From assembly GCA_035540955.1 (NCBI GenBank), contig DATLFP010000158.1:1-23754 (forward strand): a DNA stretch of 23,754 bases. Direction: 5' to 3'. The notes beneath the pieces are model-generated. The model made no database searches. It was not told the DNA's origin and saw nothing but the letters and a program-made list of their open reading frames with translations. This DNA comes from DATLFP01 sp035540955. GTDB lineage: Bacteria > Actinomycetota > Acidimicrobiia > Acidimicrobiales > CADCSY01. A program made the translations under genes and the position numbers. Of the stretch, positions 23,419-23,754 are shown piece after piece (within the stretch, counting starts at the first letter, position 1; each line of letters begins with the position of its first letter).

Positions 23419-23469
23419 AACCGGTGTGATCGTGGTGAAATTGGGCGAGATCACACCGGTAACGCTGCA
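23419..23469. repeat. Tandem hairpin repeat, unit B
   Basis: ACCGGTGTGATC (23420-23431) and GATCACACCGGT (23449-23460) form a 12-bp perfect stem over 17 nt, followed by AACGCTGCA. It is a diverged copy of unit A in the same orientation; stem bases differ in pairs so both stems stay perfect. From 23470 to 23589 I see no gene, only a weak GGTCCC/GGGACC pair. Confidence 0.6.
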
Positions 23470-23589
23470 TCAGTTGTCGACGTGCGCAGCGTGCCGGTTC
23501 TTCAGCGGTTCTGTCGCTCACGCTGCCCCGGGTCCCATCCCAGCGAACGACCAGTTCGGCGCTCGCTTTCGGACACGGGGACCGAGGCG

Positions 23590-23754
23590 TCAGGCCGACG
23601 ACGCCTTGCCGCCCGGCGCCGCCACGATCAGGTCGACGAGCGCGCGGGTGATGCTCGGCTCCAGGCCCTCGGTGTGGCCCTTGTCGATGCGGACGACGTC
23701 GGCGATGAGCCGCCCGTCGCGGCCGCCGGGATAGAGCCAGACCTCGGCCCGACC
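23590..23754 (-). CDS. 3' end of an unidentified gene (partial)
   Basis: The minus strand carries an open frame from the window edge to TGA 23592-23590, giving the last 54 residues of a protein: it begins GRAEVWLYPGGRDGRLIADV, continues VRIDKGHTEGLEPSITRALVDL and ends APGGKASSA. Strong GC-rich third positions resemble the core genes and contrast with the adjacent accessory patch, so it is probably a real chromosomal gene. The piece is too short to name a family; it looks like a soluble alpha/beta C terminus with a flexible Gly/Ser/Ala tail. Confidence 0.6.
   Translation of the reverse strand, partial: GRAEVWLYPGGRDGRLIADVVRIDKGHTEGLEPSITRALVDLIVAAPGGKASSA

Noticed and set aside
23316..23469. 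CRISPR array
   Set aside because: Only two units, diverged stems, hairpins too long and spacing too wide for CRISPR repeats; no cas genes.
23264..23734. 156-codon plus-strand ORF over the hairpin repeats
   Set aside because: It starts inside the hicAB promoter, has no sensible composition, and its repeated peptide segments simply reflect the DNA repeat whose period is a multiple of three; its end is antisense to the partial gene.

Overview
The window reads as chromosomal DNA of a very GC-rich actinobacterium. The gene mix (citrate synthase pair, MocR regulator, BTAD regulator, DUF2237, half-ABC exporters), the many GTG starts and the frequent lack of a Shine-Dalgarno sequence would suit Acidimicrobiia or a relative, but that placement is an inference. 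There are no rRNA or tRNA genes, no insertion sequence and no CRISPR array that I can support.

Layout: (1) 1-3000, a large STAND-ATPase/BTAD transcription factor, preceded by a possible tiny leader ORF and convergent with a two-helix membrane protein (3058-3648). (2) 3762-8026, central carbon metabolism: pyruvate kinase, then two divergent citrate synthase-family genes, one fused to a helix-turn-helix and one to paired CBS domains, around a short intergenic region packed with palindromes. (3) 8049-9203, DUF2237 protein and a phytanoyl-CoA-dioxygenase-like enzyme. (4) 9226-12841, two overlapping half-ABC exporter genes that should form a heterodimer. (5) 12911-15146 on the minus strand, branched-chain aminotransferase, PNPOx-like protein and AlkB-like dioxygenase; the aminotransferase is divergent from a MocR-type regulator (15210-16634). 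(6) 16680-18512 BipA/TypA GTPase, convergent with an MDR quinone oxidoreductase and a DEAD-box RNA helicase (minus), which are separated by a long perfect hairpin. (7) 21107-22209, a UvrC-N-terminus-like GIY-YIG protein overlapping a flavodoxin-fold gene. (8) 22210-23589, a small accessory patch with less GC-biased codons: a doubtful Cys-rich micro-ORF, an 81-residue hypothetical protein, a HicB antitoxin whose hicA toxin gene carries an internal deletion, its operator palindrome, and two tandem hairpin repeats whose stems differ by compensatory changes. (9) The 3' end of an unidentified minus-strand gene runs off the window.

Two themes recur. Many genes start at a GTG or ATG placed 6-7 nt after a TANNNT-like hexamer, the arrangement expected for leaderless transcripts. 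In two places such a signal fits a tiny ORF whose stop overlaps the next gene's GTG (GTGA). The most interesting candidates are the HTH/CBS citrate synthase pair with its putative operator, the broken hicA with an intact hicB, and the covarying tandem hairpins.
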